Positions 27,615 to 36,537 of a stretch of 64,000 nucleotides of DNA are shown piece by piece. The notes below the pieces were generated by a model. The model worked only from the letters and a program-made list of their open reading frames with translations, did not search any database and had not been told where the DNA came from. The position numbers and the translations under genes are program-made. The stretch's first letter is position 1; each line of letters opens with the position of its first letter. The stretch spans positions 124,001 through 188,000 of the forward strand of contig CAZCBX010000002.1 of assembly GCA_964497185.1 (NCBI GenBank), given 5' to 3'. This DNA comes from CAZCBX01 sp964497185. Its GTDB lineage: Bacteria > Bdellovibrionota_G > JALEGL01 > JAGRMV01.

Positions 27615-27677
27615 ATTTGGAATTTATTATTTCGCTTTCTTCATACCACCCTGGAATTAAAACATGTTTATTCAATG

Positions 27678-30380
27678 TTATTTATCAGCAATTGGATACT
27701 CGATTAAGTAAGCGTCAGGTGAAGCATTGATAGATGAATACTTATTGGTTGCTTGAGGATTTATTTCCATGATGGCTGGATTAGGCGTGAATACGCCGTG
27801 GGAATGGCTGTTTTTAATTAAATTTTCCATGGCAAGTACGATTAGCGGAGAGTTTGAAAAGCCATGTGGATGATGTTTTATGTCAGAAGGAATAGCCAAT
27901 ATTCTATTTTTGGCCAGCGCCAGTTTGCGTATTTCTTCTAATTTAAAAAAGAGGAGTTCTGGATCAATTCCTTGAATTTTATCAATGTACAATACAGGTG
28001 TTCCGTTGATATTTCCTTCGATGGTTGTAATATTGCCATATCGTTTACCAGTGTTTGTATCTTCAAAAGAAAAATAAATAAATCTTGGGTCTAGAGCTGT
28101 GTATGGATATTCGCGGGTTGAACAGTCCGTCAACGATAGTAAACCTCGAAAAACCGATTCGATGGGGTTGAGGGTGATGATTTTGAAAGCGTTTGTTAAT
28201 TTGTCTGAAGCATTACCTTGAACATTTCTTTCTTGTAGGTCATGCATTTCTTGCATTAAATCAGTGTGACGAAACATATTTAGAGGTCCATACAATTGAT
28301 TGTCTTTTTCTTGTATATGTTCGTTGAGATAGTCAGTTAGCTTCCATATATGAAAGTATTCCGGTATGCCTTTATTCACTAGACCAACATTGACCACATC
28401 AATAAAAAACTGATCAACCAGTTCCAATAATTGAGACAAAGTTCGTATGGAATCATTCGAATATTTGGCTTTTTTTAATTCTTCCTTGATTTGTTTGTCA
28501 TCAAAGGCATACAGATAAATGATGTCTAAAACAATCTGGTATAGTTCGTGAACTGAGTGTCCTTCGGCTCGTTTTTCTTGGCTTAATTCAAAAACTCTTT
28601 CGATCAGTCGAAAATACCTTTCTTTTTTTGAGATATTTGTGTCGTTGATATATGCCTTGAAATGATCATCAAATATCTGATCTATCTCATCTGGTTGTAT
28701 GAACTTGGTTTTTATACCATTTTGCTTTTCTCCAAGGTTCAACCAAAAACCTCTGTTAGCGTCAATGTTGAAATACAAGCCTCTTAATTTCCCCGCACGT
28801 TTGATAAATGACTTTATTTTTAAATCGAATGACTCAATTAGGGGATACTTTTCCACTTCAACTTTAAGTGGCATATCATTGCTGTATTCACTTTTAGAAA
28901 TACTGGAAGTTCGAGCTATTGTAATAACATCTTTGAGTAAATTCGTATCGATACCCCGATAGGCAAAGCTGAATTGAGAATCAATGGTTTGGTGGTAGAA
29001 ATTGAAATCTTGGTTTAGCTCGATATTGCCATAGGCTTCGAATTGATAAAGCAATTTAAAAACTTTTTCACAAAGTTGCTGAGATAAGAAACCATTGTTT
29101 TGTGCACATTGTTTGGCCGCTTCATGCAAGGCTTTTTTGTGATGCAATGTAATTGATCCCGAAAGCGCCTGTTGCAAAAGTTCCCATTGGGTCACAAACT
29201 CTGAGGAAGAGATTTGGATCTTACGTGATCGCCATTTTTCTACGTCGGTTTCATTTTGCGCAGGTAATAGGAAAATAGGGCGTGTGCGCGAGGTCTTCCT
29301 GTAGGAGGTTCGAAGCTCCGGGTTTTCGTACAACCACTGTTGTACTTGACGTTTAGAAACGGGACTGTATTGCAAAATTTCTTTTTTGGCCGCAGAAGAA
29401 ACTTTATTTGGAGACGCAATGGCAACTGTAGTGGGAGAGGCGAATGCAGTTTCTGCGGTTGCCGACGTGGGGGCATGAGAACCAATGGAGGGCATGGATC
29501 CACCCTCACAAACCAATGCACCCGATGGACATGGATCGGTCGGGGGTGTGGTCTTGGGCGTGCCGGTTGGCGGACCATTGGGCAGATTGTTTTTGGATAT
29601 GCCAACCCAAGAGGGCAGCTCGATTCCATCCAGCCAAGCGCGCATTTCGACCAGTTTTTGTGCAAAAACTTGGCCCACATTCAGGTTTTTTGCCATGACT
29701 GAACCACCGTAGCCGCCCAGACCAAAAAACACCAAAGCGTTGAGCTCTGCAAAGAGATGCTGACCCATTTCGAAATGTTTGTTTTGTTGGTACAGAGACA
29801 AACAAGTCCAAAAGTTGGAAACCAACCAATATGCAAACAAGCCGACCACGATAACATCTACGAGCCATCCAATCGGCGTGGCTTGCAGTGCGGCAAATCC
29901 AATTGCAAGTCCTGCACCTGTGGCTGCATAGCCTAGATCCAACAGCAGCGTTTCAAAAGTGTTTTCACCGTACATTTCATTCATTTTGGCCACAAACCCA
30001 TCGAAGATCAGCGCTGCTTTGCTCTTCTCGATATTGATTTCTTGAACGCATTGATCAGAGGCTGCATAAAAGGTTAGCATGTGCCCATTGTCTTTGATGG
30101 TTACTTGCGCTTGAGCACTTTGTTCGAAAAATCGTTGAACGCCTTCAAATGTATCACTGGGGGCAATAAGATCTTGCTGAGATAGGGTTAAGTCAAAAGG
30201 AATGATGTTTTGGTCTGCAACCACCTCTGGATCCATGCAGGTTAACTCAGGTGTGCTTGAACCATACATAGCATTTTGGTAATTTTGCATTTGCTGGGCA
30301 TGGGCCATGTTTTGTACGTAAGGCCCGAAGGCAAGCACATAACTTAGAACAAAAATGGTCATTTTAGACGCGCTGCGCAT
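27678..30380 (-). CDS. large exported protein of unknown function, 900 residues
   Basis: Signal peptide-like N terminus (residues about 7-28, ending AHA-QQ), a region of about 110 residues, then a hydrophobic block with two or three possible membrane helices (about 150-192 and 212-230). A Pro/Thr/Ser-rich linker (about 265-330) leads to a long C-terminal part of about 570 residues. The DNA coding for that C-terminal part is clearly more AT-rich than the N-terminal part, which suggests a two-piece origin. The final 150 residues (with FIYFSFED, VLYIDKIQGID and NSPLIVLAMENLIKN) look faintly like an acyltransferase fold, but this is weak. No known family is assigned. It is transcribed alone, convergent with dnaK. 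Confidence 0.85.
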   Translation of the reverse strand: MRSASKMTIFVLSYVLAFGPYVQNMAHAQQMQNYQNAMYGSSTPELTCMDPEVVADQNIIPFDLTLSQQDLIAPSDTFEGVQRFFEQSAQAQVTIKDNGHMLTFYAASDQCVQEINIEKSKAALIFDGFVAKMNEMYGENTFETLLLDLGYAATGAGLAIGFAALQATPIGWLVDVIVVGLFAYWLVSNFWTCLSLYQQNKHFEMGQHLFAELNALVFFGLGGYGGSVMAKNLNVGQVFAQKLVEMRAWLDGIELPSWVGISKNNLPNGPPTGTPKTTPPTDPCPSGALVCEGGSMPSIGSHAPTSATAETAFASPTTVAIASPNKVSSAAKKEILQYSPVSKRQVQQWLYENPELRTSYRKTSRTRPIFLLPAQNETDVEKWRSRKIQISSSEFVTQWELLQQALSGSITLHHKKALHEAAKQCAQNNGFLSQQLCEKVFKLLYQFEAYGNIELNQDFNFYHQTIDSQFSFAYRGIDTNLLKDVITIARTSSISKSEYSNDMPLKVEVEKYPLIESFDLKIKSFIKRAGKLRGLYFNIDANRGFWLNLGEKQNGIKTKFIQPDEIDQIFDDHFKAYINDTNISKKERYFRLIERVFELSQEKRAEGHSVHELYQIVLDIIYLYAFDDKQIKEELKKAKYSNDSIRTLSQLLELVDQFFIDVVNVGLVNKGIPEYFHIWKLTDYLNEHIQEKDNQLYGPLNMFRHTDLMQEMHDLQERNVQGNASDKLTNAFKIITLNPIESVFRGLLSLTDCSTREYPYTALDPRFIYFSFEDTNTGKRYGNITTIEGNINGTPVLYIDKIQGIDPELLFFKLEEIRKLALAKNRILAIPSDIKHHPHGFSNSPLIVLAMENLIKNSHSHGVFTPNPAIMEINPQATNKYSSINASPDAYLIEYPIADK

Positions 30381-30484
30381 ATTTTGTGTATAACATATTG
30401 CGTTGCATACATGTTGAATTTTTAATTTAATGATATTAAATGCTTATAGGATTTTTCGCTTAAGTATTTCGTGATTTGTATGTT

Positions 30485-31351
30485 TTAGAGAGGCCCGTTG
30501 GGCGGTTCTCCCAAATATATTTCACGCGGGTGCAGGGGGCAATTGTCGGTAGTTCTAAAGACATTGGCAATCAACCCTCTCATTTTACTCCCATGATTGG
30601 GCATAGAAGCATGGAGCGTACCTGATTGCATAAGCCATACCGTGCCGGCAGGGCCAGTGAGTGAAACTTTAGGATATTTTTGATCAATATCTTCTAGTTT
30701 TTCGGGGGATATGAGCAAGGGCAGATATTCTTCTAAATCTTTTGCAGAATGAGTATTCTCTTTGAGACCAATCAAATGAGGTGTGATGTCCTCAATGGAT
30801 ATTTTTTGAGAGCCTTTCCATGCCATTAAGGCTCCATTTTCATCTGTCTGGTCCGTTACGGCGATAAGCACGGTCATTATTTTTGAAGAATCGGGAATGC
30901 CATCTTTGTAATGCCAATAAGTGTCGCCACGATGCGGGTCCCATTTTTTCCCTTTTCCGCAGGGCGCTTTTGGATTGTATTTGGTTTGATGAAACTCAAT
31001 ACTGTTGCCTAGAACTTCTTTGACACGGTCTAATATTGCTTTGTGATAAGCCAATTTTCTTAAAACACCTCTAGCACGTTGCCATCCAAGTATCCCTCTT
31101 ACTGTCTGATTGTCACTTTCATAGGATATATGGATTCCGTCAACAGCTTGATGGATTAGACGCGAAAACTCTTTTTCAATATTAGAAAAGTCTACATCGG
31201 GGATTAAGTTATCTAAACGTAAGTAGCCTTCAGAATGGTACTGCTTTAATTGCTTTTCGTTCATCTTCTTTCTCAAGTATGCTGATACCACATCCATAGT
31301 TTGCGTATCAATACTTTCTATGCTGAGATTAAGTTTCATCTGAAGGTCCAT
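30485..31351 (-). CDS. phytanoyl-CoA dioxygenase (PhyH) family protein
   Basis: Predicted Fe(II)/2-oxoglutarate-dependent dioxygenase of 288 residues. LKQYHSEGYLRLDNL is the usual opening of the fold. DPHRGDTYW is the probable metal-site region and SGTLHASMPNHGSKMRG the distal His and 2-oxoglutarate Arg region. In most relatives the first pair is H-x-D; here the Asp is one residue further on (H-R-G-D), which may alter the site. The substrate is unknown. Several start codons are possible near the 5' end. AT-rich like its neighbours. Confidence 0.72.
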   Translation of the reverse strand: MDLQMKLNLSIESIDTQTMDVVSAYLRKKMNEKQLKQYHSEGYLRLDNLIPDVDFSNIEKEFSRLIHQAVDGIHISYESDNQTVRGILGWQRARGVLRKLAYHKAILDRVKEVLGNSIEFHQTKYNPKAPCGKGKKWDPHRGDTYWHYKDGIPDSSKIMTVLIAVTDQTDENGALMAWKGSQKISIEDITPHLIGLKENTHSAKDLEEYLPLLISPEKLEDIDQKYPKVSLTGPAGTVWLMQSGTLHASMPNHGSKMRGLIANVFRTTDNCPLHPREIYLGEPPNGPL

Positions 31352-31459
31352 GTATTAGTATAGATTGGTTTTTGAAACCCCCAGTGCTTACAATGAAGAT
31401 CATTATAAAACTTGTTTATGCTGTTGACAATTAGCGTCATTTTGGGAATATATGGGACT

Positions 31460-32470
31460 ATGAGAGTGATGGTTTTTAGTGTTTTTTCAATATTTTTTCT
31501 CTTTTCCAGCGCAGTGGCACAAGAGAGCCTGAACGTTTGTCAGAAATACATAGAAGATCATGGGGATGAGTATTTAACCATTCGTATGTTTGAGATGAGC
31601 CCAGGCAATTATGACCCGCGTAAACTTCATTTTGCAGGACACATCGGCCATTACCTTGAAGATGGATCCAACCACTGGATGGGTGGCAAAGATTTGTTTG
31701 ATTTTGAAGTGGAAGGTGGCGCTGGTGGATGGGTGGGCGACCAATACAAGCAGGAGAAGCACAGTAAAATTTTAAAAAATGGTGAAAACTACATCATTGA
31801 CCCCAACCATCGGGTGGATTTTTATCGACACTATTTATTGAAACAAGCTTCCATTCCCAATGTTTCTTTTAAGATGATCACCGATGGTCAGCTTTGTGCG
31901 TGCAAAGTAGACAATAGAAAATTGGTCTGCATGCCGGAGTTGTCCCCAGCTTCATCGAATCAAGAAACTGTTTCTAAAAGCGCTGCCATCTCCGATACTT
32001 TGACGTCCTTGCCTGGAGATTCCATACTTGTGAATGAGGTTGAATCAAAGCCGCTGGAAGGTGCTCAACCGACAATGCAGAGAGATTCCATACCATCGAA
32101 TGAGCCATTTGAGACAGAGCTTGCTTTTCAAGCCAAACCCAACTTATGTGAGTATGTTTTAGACCATGTCGTCGATGGCTTTATGGTTGAAGAAGCTGAG
32201 GTGGGTTACAAACCTTATTTGCATAAAAAACAAAGCATGGAGTTTTCAAAATTTGACGATCCGTCCATCTCCGCGTTGATTCTCATTGAACATCTTGATT
32301 TTCACGGACAAAAGTTGCAATACCTACCATACTATCGAAGTCTCGCTTACCGAATGTTTCCCTGGATTAAAGCATTGGAGTTTCATTTTTATTATCAGGG
32401 GCTGTGGTGTGAGTGCTCCAAAGAGAAGCGCGTCGAAAAAATTCAATGCCTCGATCCGCTTGGCAATTGA
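31460..32470 (+). CDS. secreted protein with two copies of a Cys-containing domain
   Basis: Signal peptide (VFSIFFLFSSAVA, cleaved before QE) followed by two related domains joined by a Ser/Pro-rich linker. Copy 1 starts NVCQKYIEDHG and ends LCACKVDNRKLVCMPEL. Copy 2 starts NLCEYVLDHVV and ends LWCECSKEKRVEKIQCLDPL. Each copy thus has one N-terminal Cys and a C-terminal C-x-C-x(8-10)-C group, and both have a YR motif about 25-40 residues before that group. Disulphide bonding in the periplasm or outside is inferred. No known family recognised. The ATG at 31460 is chosen because it sets a normal signal peptide. Confidence 0.75.
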   Translation: MRVMVFSVFSIFFLFSSAVAQESLNVCQKYIEDHGDEYLTIRMFEMSPGNYDPRKLHFAGHIGHYLEDGSNHWMGGKDLFDFEVEGGAGGWVGDQYKQEKHSKILKNGENYIIDPNHRVDFYRHYLLKQASIPNVSFKMITDGQLCACKVDNRKLVCMPELSPASSNQETVSKSAAISDTLTSLPGDSILVNEVESKPLEGAQPTMQRDSIPSNEPFETELAFQAKPNLCEYVLDHVVDGFMVEEAEVGYKPYLHKKQSMEFSKFDDPSISALILIEHLDFHGQKLQYLPYYRSLAYRMFPWIKALEFHFYYQGLWCECSKEKRVEKIQCLDPLGN

Positions 32471-32473
32471 GTT

Positions 32474-34126
32474 TTACTCTTCATCCATCGCAGTATTTTG
32501 AATTTTCCACAATGCATCGGACATGCGGTCCATCAAAGGCAGTAGCGTGGTTCGCTGGACGGCGCTGACCGCCAGACCGTTGTAACGGCGGGCGAGTTCT
32601 TGAATTTCGTTTTCGTCGGCTTGGTCCATTTTGTTGAACACTTTAATTTGTGGAATGTGATTGAGGTTGAGTTTTTCCAACAGCTGGTCCACCACTTCAA
32701 TGTGCTGTTCGCATTGCGGGTTGGAGCCGTCGATCAGGTGAATCATTAAAGAAGCGTCGTTGATTTCTTCAAGGGTGGCTTGAAAAGCTTCAATCAGCGC
32801 AGGCGGCAGGTCGCGAATAAAGCCCACGGTGTCAGTTAAAATGATTTCTTTGTCTTCAGGAAAACGCAGGCGTTTGGAAAATGGGTCCAGGGTGGCAAAC
32901 AGTTTGTTTTCAGATAGGGCTTCTGATTTGGTTAAAGTATTAAGCAGGGTGGATTTGCCAGCGTTGGTATAACCGACAATCGATACGATGGGAACATTGT
33001 TTCGGTTTCGGCTTTTGCGTTTGATGTTTCGGTTTTCTTTGATTTTTTTAAGCTCGCGGTTGAGTTTGGCAATTTTTGAATTGGCCCGGCGACGGTGAAT
33101 TTCCAGTTTGGTTTCCCCTGGTCCTCGGCCACCAATGCCTCCGACCAAACGAGACATTTGGGTGTTTTTTTCACGCAAGCGTGGCAGGGTGTATTGAAGC
33201 TGCGCCAGTTCAACCTGCAGTTTGCCCTCGTGGGTTTTGGCGCGCTGGGCGAAAATATCCAAAATGAGTTGGGTGCGGTCAATGACGGGTAGGTCGGTAA
33301 AATCACCCAAAATTCGAAATTGGGTGGGCGTAAGGTCTTGATGAAACAAAAGCATGTCTGCACTGTGCGAAATCACTTCTTGTACCAGGTCTTTGGCTTT
33401 GCCTTTGCCAAAGAAATATTTTGGATCGGGGCGATCGCGAATTTGAAACACGGTTTTTACAATGGTCAGGCCCGCGGTTCGGGATAATTCTCGGGTTTCG
33501 AGAATTTCTTCATCGAGCGTGTGACGGTTTTCTTTGGTTTGTACATAGCAGAGCACAGCTTTGGTTTGCGTATCAAATACATATGCGGCTTGAATGATGG
33601 TTTGAAATTCGCGCTCTAGGTTTTCAACCCATTCATCAAACGGAATGTCGACATCCAAAAAGGAGGCATAGTTTTCTTCGACGATGGAGTCCAGGCCCGA
33701 GGGTTCAGGATGCAAATTGGCCAAAAGAAATCCATCGGGACGTCCGTGCTTGGATATTTGAAGGGCGCCCATCATATCCAGCCGGCGGTCGTAGAGCATG
33801 TTGCGTTCTTTTTTTGAAAAACGGTCTGTGCTGAGTTTAGTAAACAGCACACGATACCCTGACAAACGCGTAGAGGCAGCACGCAAACGGGTAAGCATGG
33901 GGAAATCAATGTCGTAATTGGTGCCCACCGTCACGGCTTCGATGTAGCCTTTGCGATCGATCATGACGCCCACATTGCGGTCCATTTTGGCGGATACTTG
34001 GGCCATTTGTTTGGCCAATTCCCAGGTGGCTATTTTTTTGCTGGGAATTTTACGGCGATACAGCCGCAACAATTCTTTTTCTTGAGCCTGGGTGAGGCCC
34101 TTTGTTTTACCGTATAATTGTTTCAA
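32474..34126 (-). CDS. hflX: GTPase HflX
   Basis: Ribosome-associated GTPase that splits stalled or stressed ribosomes. The G domain has VGYTNAGKSTLLN (G1), LTDTVGFIRDLP (G3) and VFNKMD (G4). The preceding HflX domain has DPKYFFGKGKAKDL and GGIGGRGPGETKLE. At 550 residues it is longer than the E. coli protein because of an N-terminal extension of about 190 residues beginning LYGKTKGL, a form seen in other bacteria. It is last in the overlapping operon that starts with the M50 protease; its start overlaps the rluB stop by four bases. Confidence 0.95.
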   Translation of the reverse strand: MKQLYGKTKGLTQAQEKELLRLYRRKIPSKKIATWELAKQMAQVSAKMDRNVGVMIDRKGYIEAVTVGTNYDIDFPMLTRLRAASTRLSGYRVLFTKLSTDRFSKKERNMLYDRRLDMMGALQISKHGRPDGFLLANLHPEPSGLDSIVEENYASFLDVDIPFDEWVENLEREFQTIIQAAYVFDTQTKAVLCYVQTKENRHTLDEEILETRELSRTAGLTIVKTVFQIRDRPDPKYFFGKGKAKDLVQEVISHSADMLLFHQDLTPTQFRILGDFTDLPVIDRTQLILDIFAQRAKTHEGKLQVELAQLQYTLPRLREKNTQMSRLVGGIGGRGPGETKLEIHRRRANSKIAKLNRELKKIKENRNIKRKSRNRNNVPIVSIVGYTNAGKSTLLNTLTKSEALSENKLFATLDPFSKRLRFPEDKEIILTDTVGFIRDLPPALIEAFQATLEEINDASLMIHLIDGSNPQCEQHIEVVDQLLEKLNLNHIPQIKVFNKMDQADENEIQELARRYNGLAVSAVQRTTLLPLMDRMSDALWKIQNTAMDEE

Positions 34127-34866
34127 GATTTTGTCTTTGCAGTGATTTTTTCAATGGCTTTGATTTCAGACGCCGTGAGTTTGCGAATTTGCGCCACTTT
34201 GAGGTTGCCCAATTCCACGGGCCCAAAACCAGTTCGGATGAGTTTAAGCACGGGGTGGCCCATGCGTTGCCACATTCTTTTGACGATGTGATTGCGTCCT
34301 TCGGTCAGTTTCATGATGACCCAGGTGTTTTCTTTAAGGGTTTTTTCTACTTTTAAAAAAGTGGGTTTGGCAAAGCCGTCTTCAAGTTTAACGCCTTTTC
34401 GCAATTTATCGATGGTGTCTTGATCTGGCTGGCCCTTGATTTTCACGCGGTAGGTTTTTTCAACGTGAAATTTGGGATGCAACATTGCATGCGATGCTTG
34501 CCCGTCGTTGGTTAAAAGCAAAAGGCCTTCTGTATCAAAGTCCAGCCGGCCCACCGGAAAGGCATGTACATCCATGGTATTCACCAGGTCACCAATGCAA
34601 GGTCTTTTGGCTGGGTCCTCCATGGTGGTCATGACGTTTTGGGGTTTGTAAAGGGCGTAGTAGTGTTTCTTTTTGTTGGGTTTATCCACAGCGACGCCAT
34701 CGAATTCGACGTCGGCATTTTGGGGGTCTACTTTGGTGCCCAGCTCCCGAACCACCTTGCCATTGACCGTAATACGGCCTTGCGAGATGAGCTCGTCGGC
34801 TTTGCGACGAGATGCAACGCCCACTTGGGCCAAGTATTTATTCAGCCGAATCAAGGAAGCACTCAT
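34123..34866 (-). CDS. rluB: 23S rRNA pseudouridine synthase RluB/RsuA family
   Basis: An S4 RNA-binding domain at the N terminus (LIRLNKYLAQVGVASRRKADELI) is followed by the catalytic domain with the conserved Asp in VGRLDFDTEGLLLLTND. The position directly after scpAB is classic for rluB. Start and stop overlap the neighbouring genes by four bases each. The exact rRNA position modified cannot be decided from sequence. Confidence 0.92.
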   Translation of the reverse strand: MSASLIRLNKYLAQVGVASRRKADELISQGRITVNGKVVRELGTKVDPQNADVEFDGVAVDKPNKKKHYYALYKPQNVMTTMEDPAKRPCIGDLVNTMDVHAFPVGRLDFDTEGLLLLTNDGQASHAMLHPKFHVEKTYRVKIKGQPDQDTIDKLRKGVKLEDGFAKPTFLKVEKTLKENTWVIMKLTEGRNHIVKRMWQRMGHPVLKLIRTGFGPVELGNLKVAQIRKLTASEIKAIEKITAKTKS

Positions 34867-35750
34867 TCTTGTGGGGAAGTGTTTGCGCTGGAAGCATCTT
34901 CAAGCACGGGTTGTTGGCTGTCTATGGCGTTTTGAGCGTCCTCCTCGATGGGAAGAATGGCTTCGCTGTCCAAATTGGCTTGAATATCGTCGTCGCCTTG
35001 TGGAAAGAGTTGTTCCAATTTTTTCAAACTGTCTTCGCCCAGCTCGGTGTATTCTTTGAGCGGGGGTAGGTCGGATAAATTGGTGAGCTGAAAAAAGGAC
35101 AAAAACTCTTTGGTGGTGCCATACAAAAGCGGGTGACCGGCTTCATCACGTTTGCCCAAAATGCGAACCAAGCCCCGTTCAATCAACATGCGAATGGTGC
35201 CCGAAGAGTCCACCCCACGAATTTCATCCACCTCTGGACGGGTGATGGGTTGCCGATAGGCAATGATGGATAAAGCTTCAAGGGCGGCGCGGCTTAAACG
35301 AGCCGGTTTGGCTTTTTGAAAACGAATGATCCAATCGCGGTTGTCTTTTTTGGTGCGCATTTGGTAACCGCCGCTAACTTCCACCAACACCAGACCACTA
35401 TCGGGCTCATTTTTCTCATCCATCAGTTTGGGTAGGGCTTGTTTGATTTGCTCTTTGGAAAATTCGGTCAGGACGCTGCATAAATCATGCAGGCTGAGCA
35501 CGCGGTCGGATACAAAAAACAAACTCTCTAAAATGGATGGCAGTCGGTTTTCAGGCAGCGTGTCTGCATTGGTTTCAGCCTGGGCTTCCAGGTCGATGGT
35601 TTGATCTTGCTCCGAAGGAATTTTTTCAGTGGGCACTTTTTCTTCTTCATCGGGAAGGTTCATGGAAATTTCAATGGTGCCTTCCTCGGTGAGGTCATTT
35701 TGTTCTATTTCAACTTCTTGCTTAGGCATTGTCGAATTCTGTTCCGTCAT
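34863..35750 (-). CDS. scpB: segregation and condensation protein B
   Basis: Winged-helix kleisin partner of the SMC-ScpAB chromosome condensation complex. The core matches ScpB: LESLFFVSDRVLSLHDLCSVL, then ALSIIAYRQPITRPEVDEIRGVDSS and GRRDEAGHPLLYGTT-like sequence (here GKRDEAGHPLLYGTT). The protein has acidic, Gln/Glu-rich extensions at both ends, making 295 residues against the usual 180-200. The first 29 bases lie inside the end of scpA; a later ATG at 35729 is an alternative start. Confidence 0.92.
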   Translation of the reverse strand: MTEQNSTMPKQEVEIEQNDLTEEGTIEISMNLPDEEEKVPTEKIPSEQDQTIDLEAQAETNADTLPENRLPSILESLFFVSDRVLSLHDLCSVLTEFSKEQIKQALPKLMDEKNEPDSGLVLVEVSGGYQMRTKKDNRDWIIRFQKAKPARLSRAALEALSIIAYRQPITRPEVDEIRGVDSSGTIRMLIERGLVRILGKRDEAGHPLLYGTTKEFLSFFQLTNLSDLPPLKEYTELGEDSLKKLEQLFPQGDDDIQANLDSEAILPIEEDAQNAIDSQQPVLEDASSANTSPQE

Positions 35751-36537
35751 AGGTCCACTCCTGTTGATAAAATTGGGGGGTTGTCATGAGATGAATTTCT
35801 TCAAAGTCATCGGTTTGCACCACGGCCAGCACGCCTCGTTTCATCATGGATAAAATGGCCAAGAATGAAGCGACCACTTGCCCGTACGAAGGCTTGGCTC
35901 GCTTTGAAAACAATTGCGAAAAACGAAGTTTGCCGTCTTTGGCTTCTCGAAGCATGGTTTGAATGGTCACGGCACTGTCCGCAATGGAAAAGTTTTCAAG
36001 CTCCACGTCATGAGACTCGTCCAATTGAAAGTCATTGAGAATTTTATGAAAAACTTCGACCAGCTTAAACACGCTGACTTCAGCCAGCTCGATGGGTTGG
36101 TCGGGCATGAGTTTGCGACGTCGACCTTCACGAATAAACGTATCGCGTCCCAGCCAGGTGCGGTTTTGCATGACTTGTGCGATTTGTTTGTATTTTTGAT
36201 ATTCCAGCAGACGTCGCACCAGTTCTTCTCTGGGGTCGGTGCCTTCGTCTTCAAAGACTTCTTCGGTGGGGTCGGGTGGTAGAAGCAGTTTGGATTTGAG
36301 ATGGGCCAGGGTGGATGCCATCAGCAAAAACTCACCGGCCACGTTCAGATTGAGCGTTTCCATGGTTTCGATGTACTGAATGTATTGATCGGTGATGTTG
36401 GCAATGGGAATGTTAAAAATGTCGACGTCGTTTTCTTTGATCAAATGCAGCAACAAATCCAACGGCCCCTCAAACACATCCAACTGGACGTGGTAAGGGT
36501 TGTTAAAGTCGATGGTGGCTTGAGCGGTTTCCGTCAT
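35722..36537 (-). CDS. scpA: segregation and condensation protein A (kleisin)
   Basis: Kleisin subunit bridging the SMC heads. The N-terminal YHVQLDVFEGPLDLLLHLIKENDVDIFNIPI is diagnostic, and the C-terminal winged-helix part includes RFSQLFSKRAKPSYGQVVASFLAILSM. 271 residues. It overlaps trpS by four bases upstream and scpB by 29 bases downstream. Confidence 0.94.
   Translation of the reverse strand: MTETAQATIDFNNPYHVQLDVFEGPLDLLLHLIKENDVDIFNIPIANITDQYIQYIETMETLNLNVAGEFLLMASTLAHLKSKLLLPPDPTEEVFEDEGTDPREELVRRLLEYQKYKQIAQVMQNRTWLGRDTFIREGRRRKLMPDQPIELAEVSVFKLVEVFHKILNDFQLDESHDVELENFSIADSAVTIQTMLREAKDGKLRFSQLFSKRAKPSYGQVVASFLAILSMMKRGVLAVVQTDDFEEIHLMTTPQFYQQEWTYDGTEFDNA

Noticed and set aside
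27678..30380. Polymorphic toxin with immunity gene
   Set aside because: Architecture is suggestive, but no toxin domain or small immunity gene is visible next to it, so the claim is not made.
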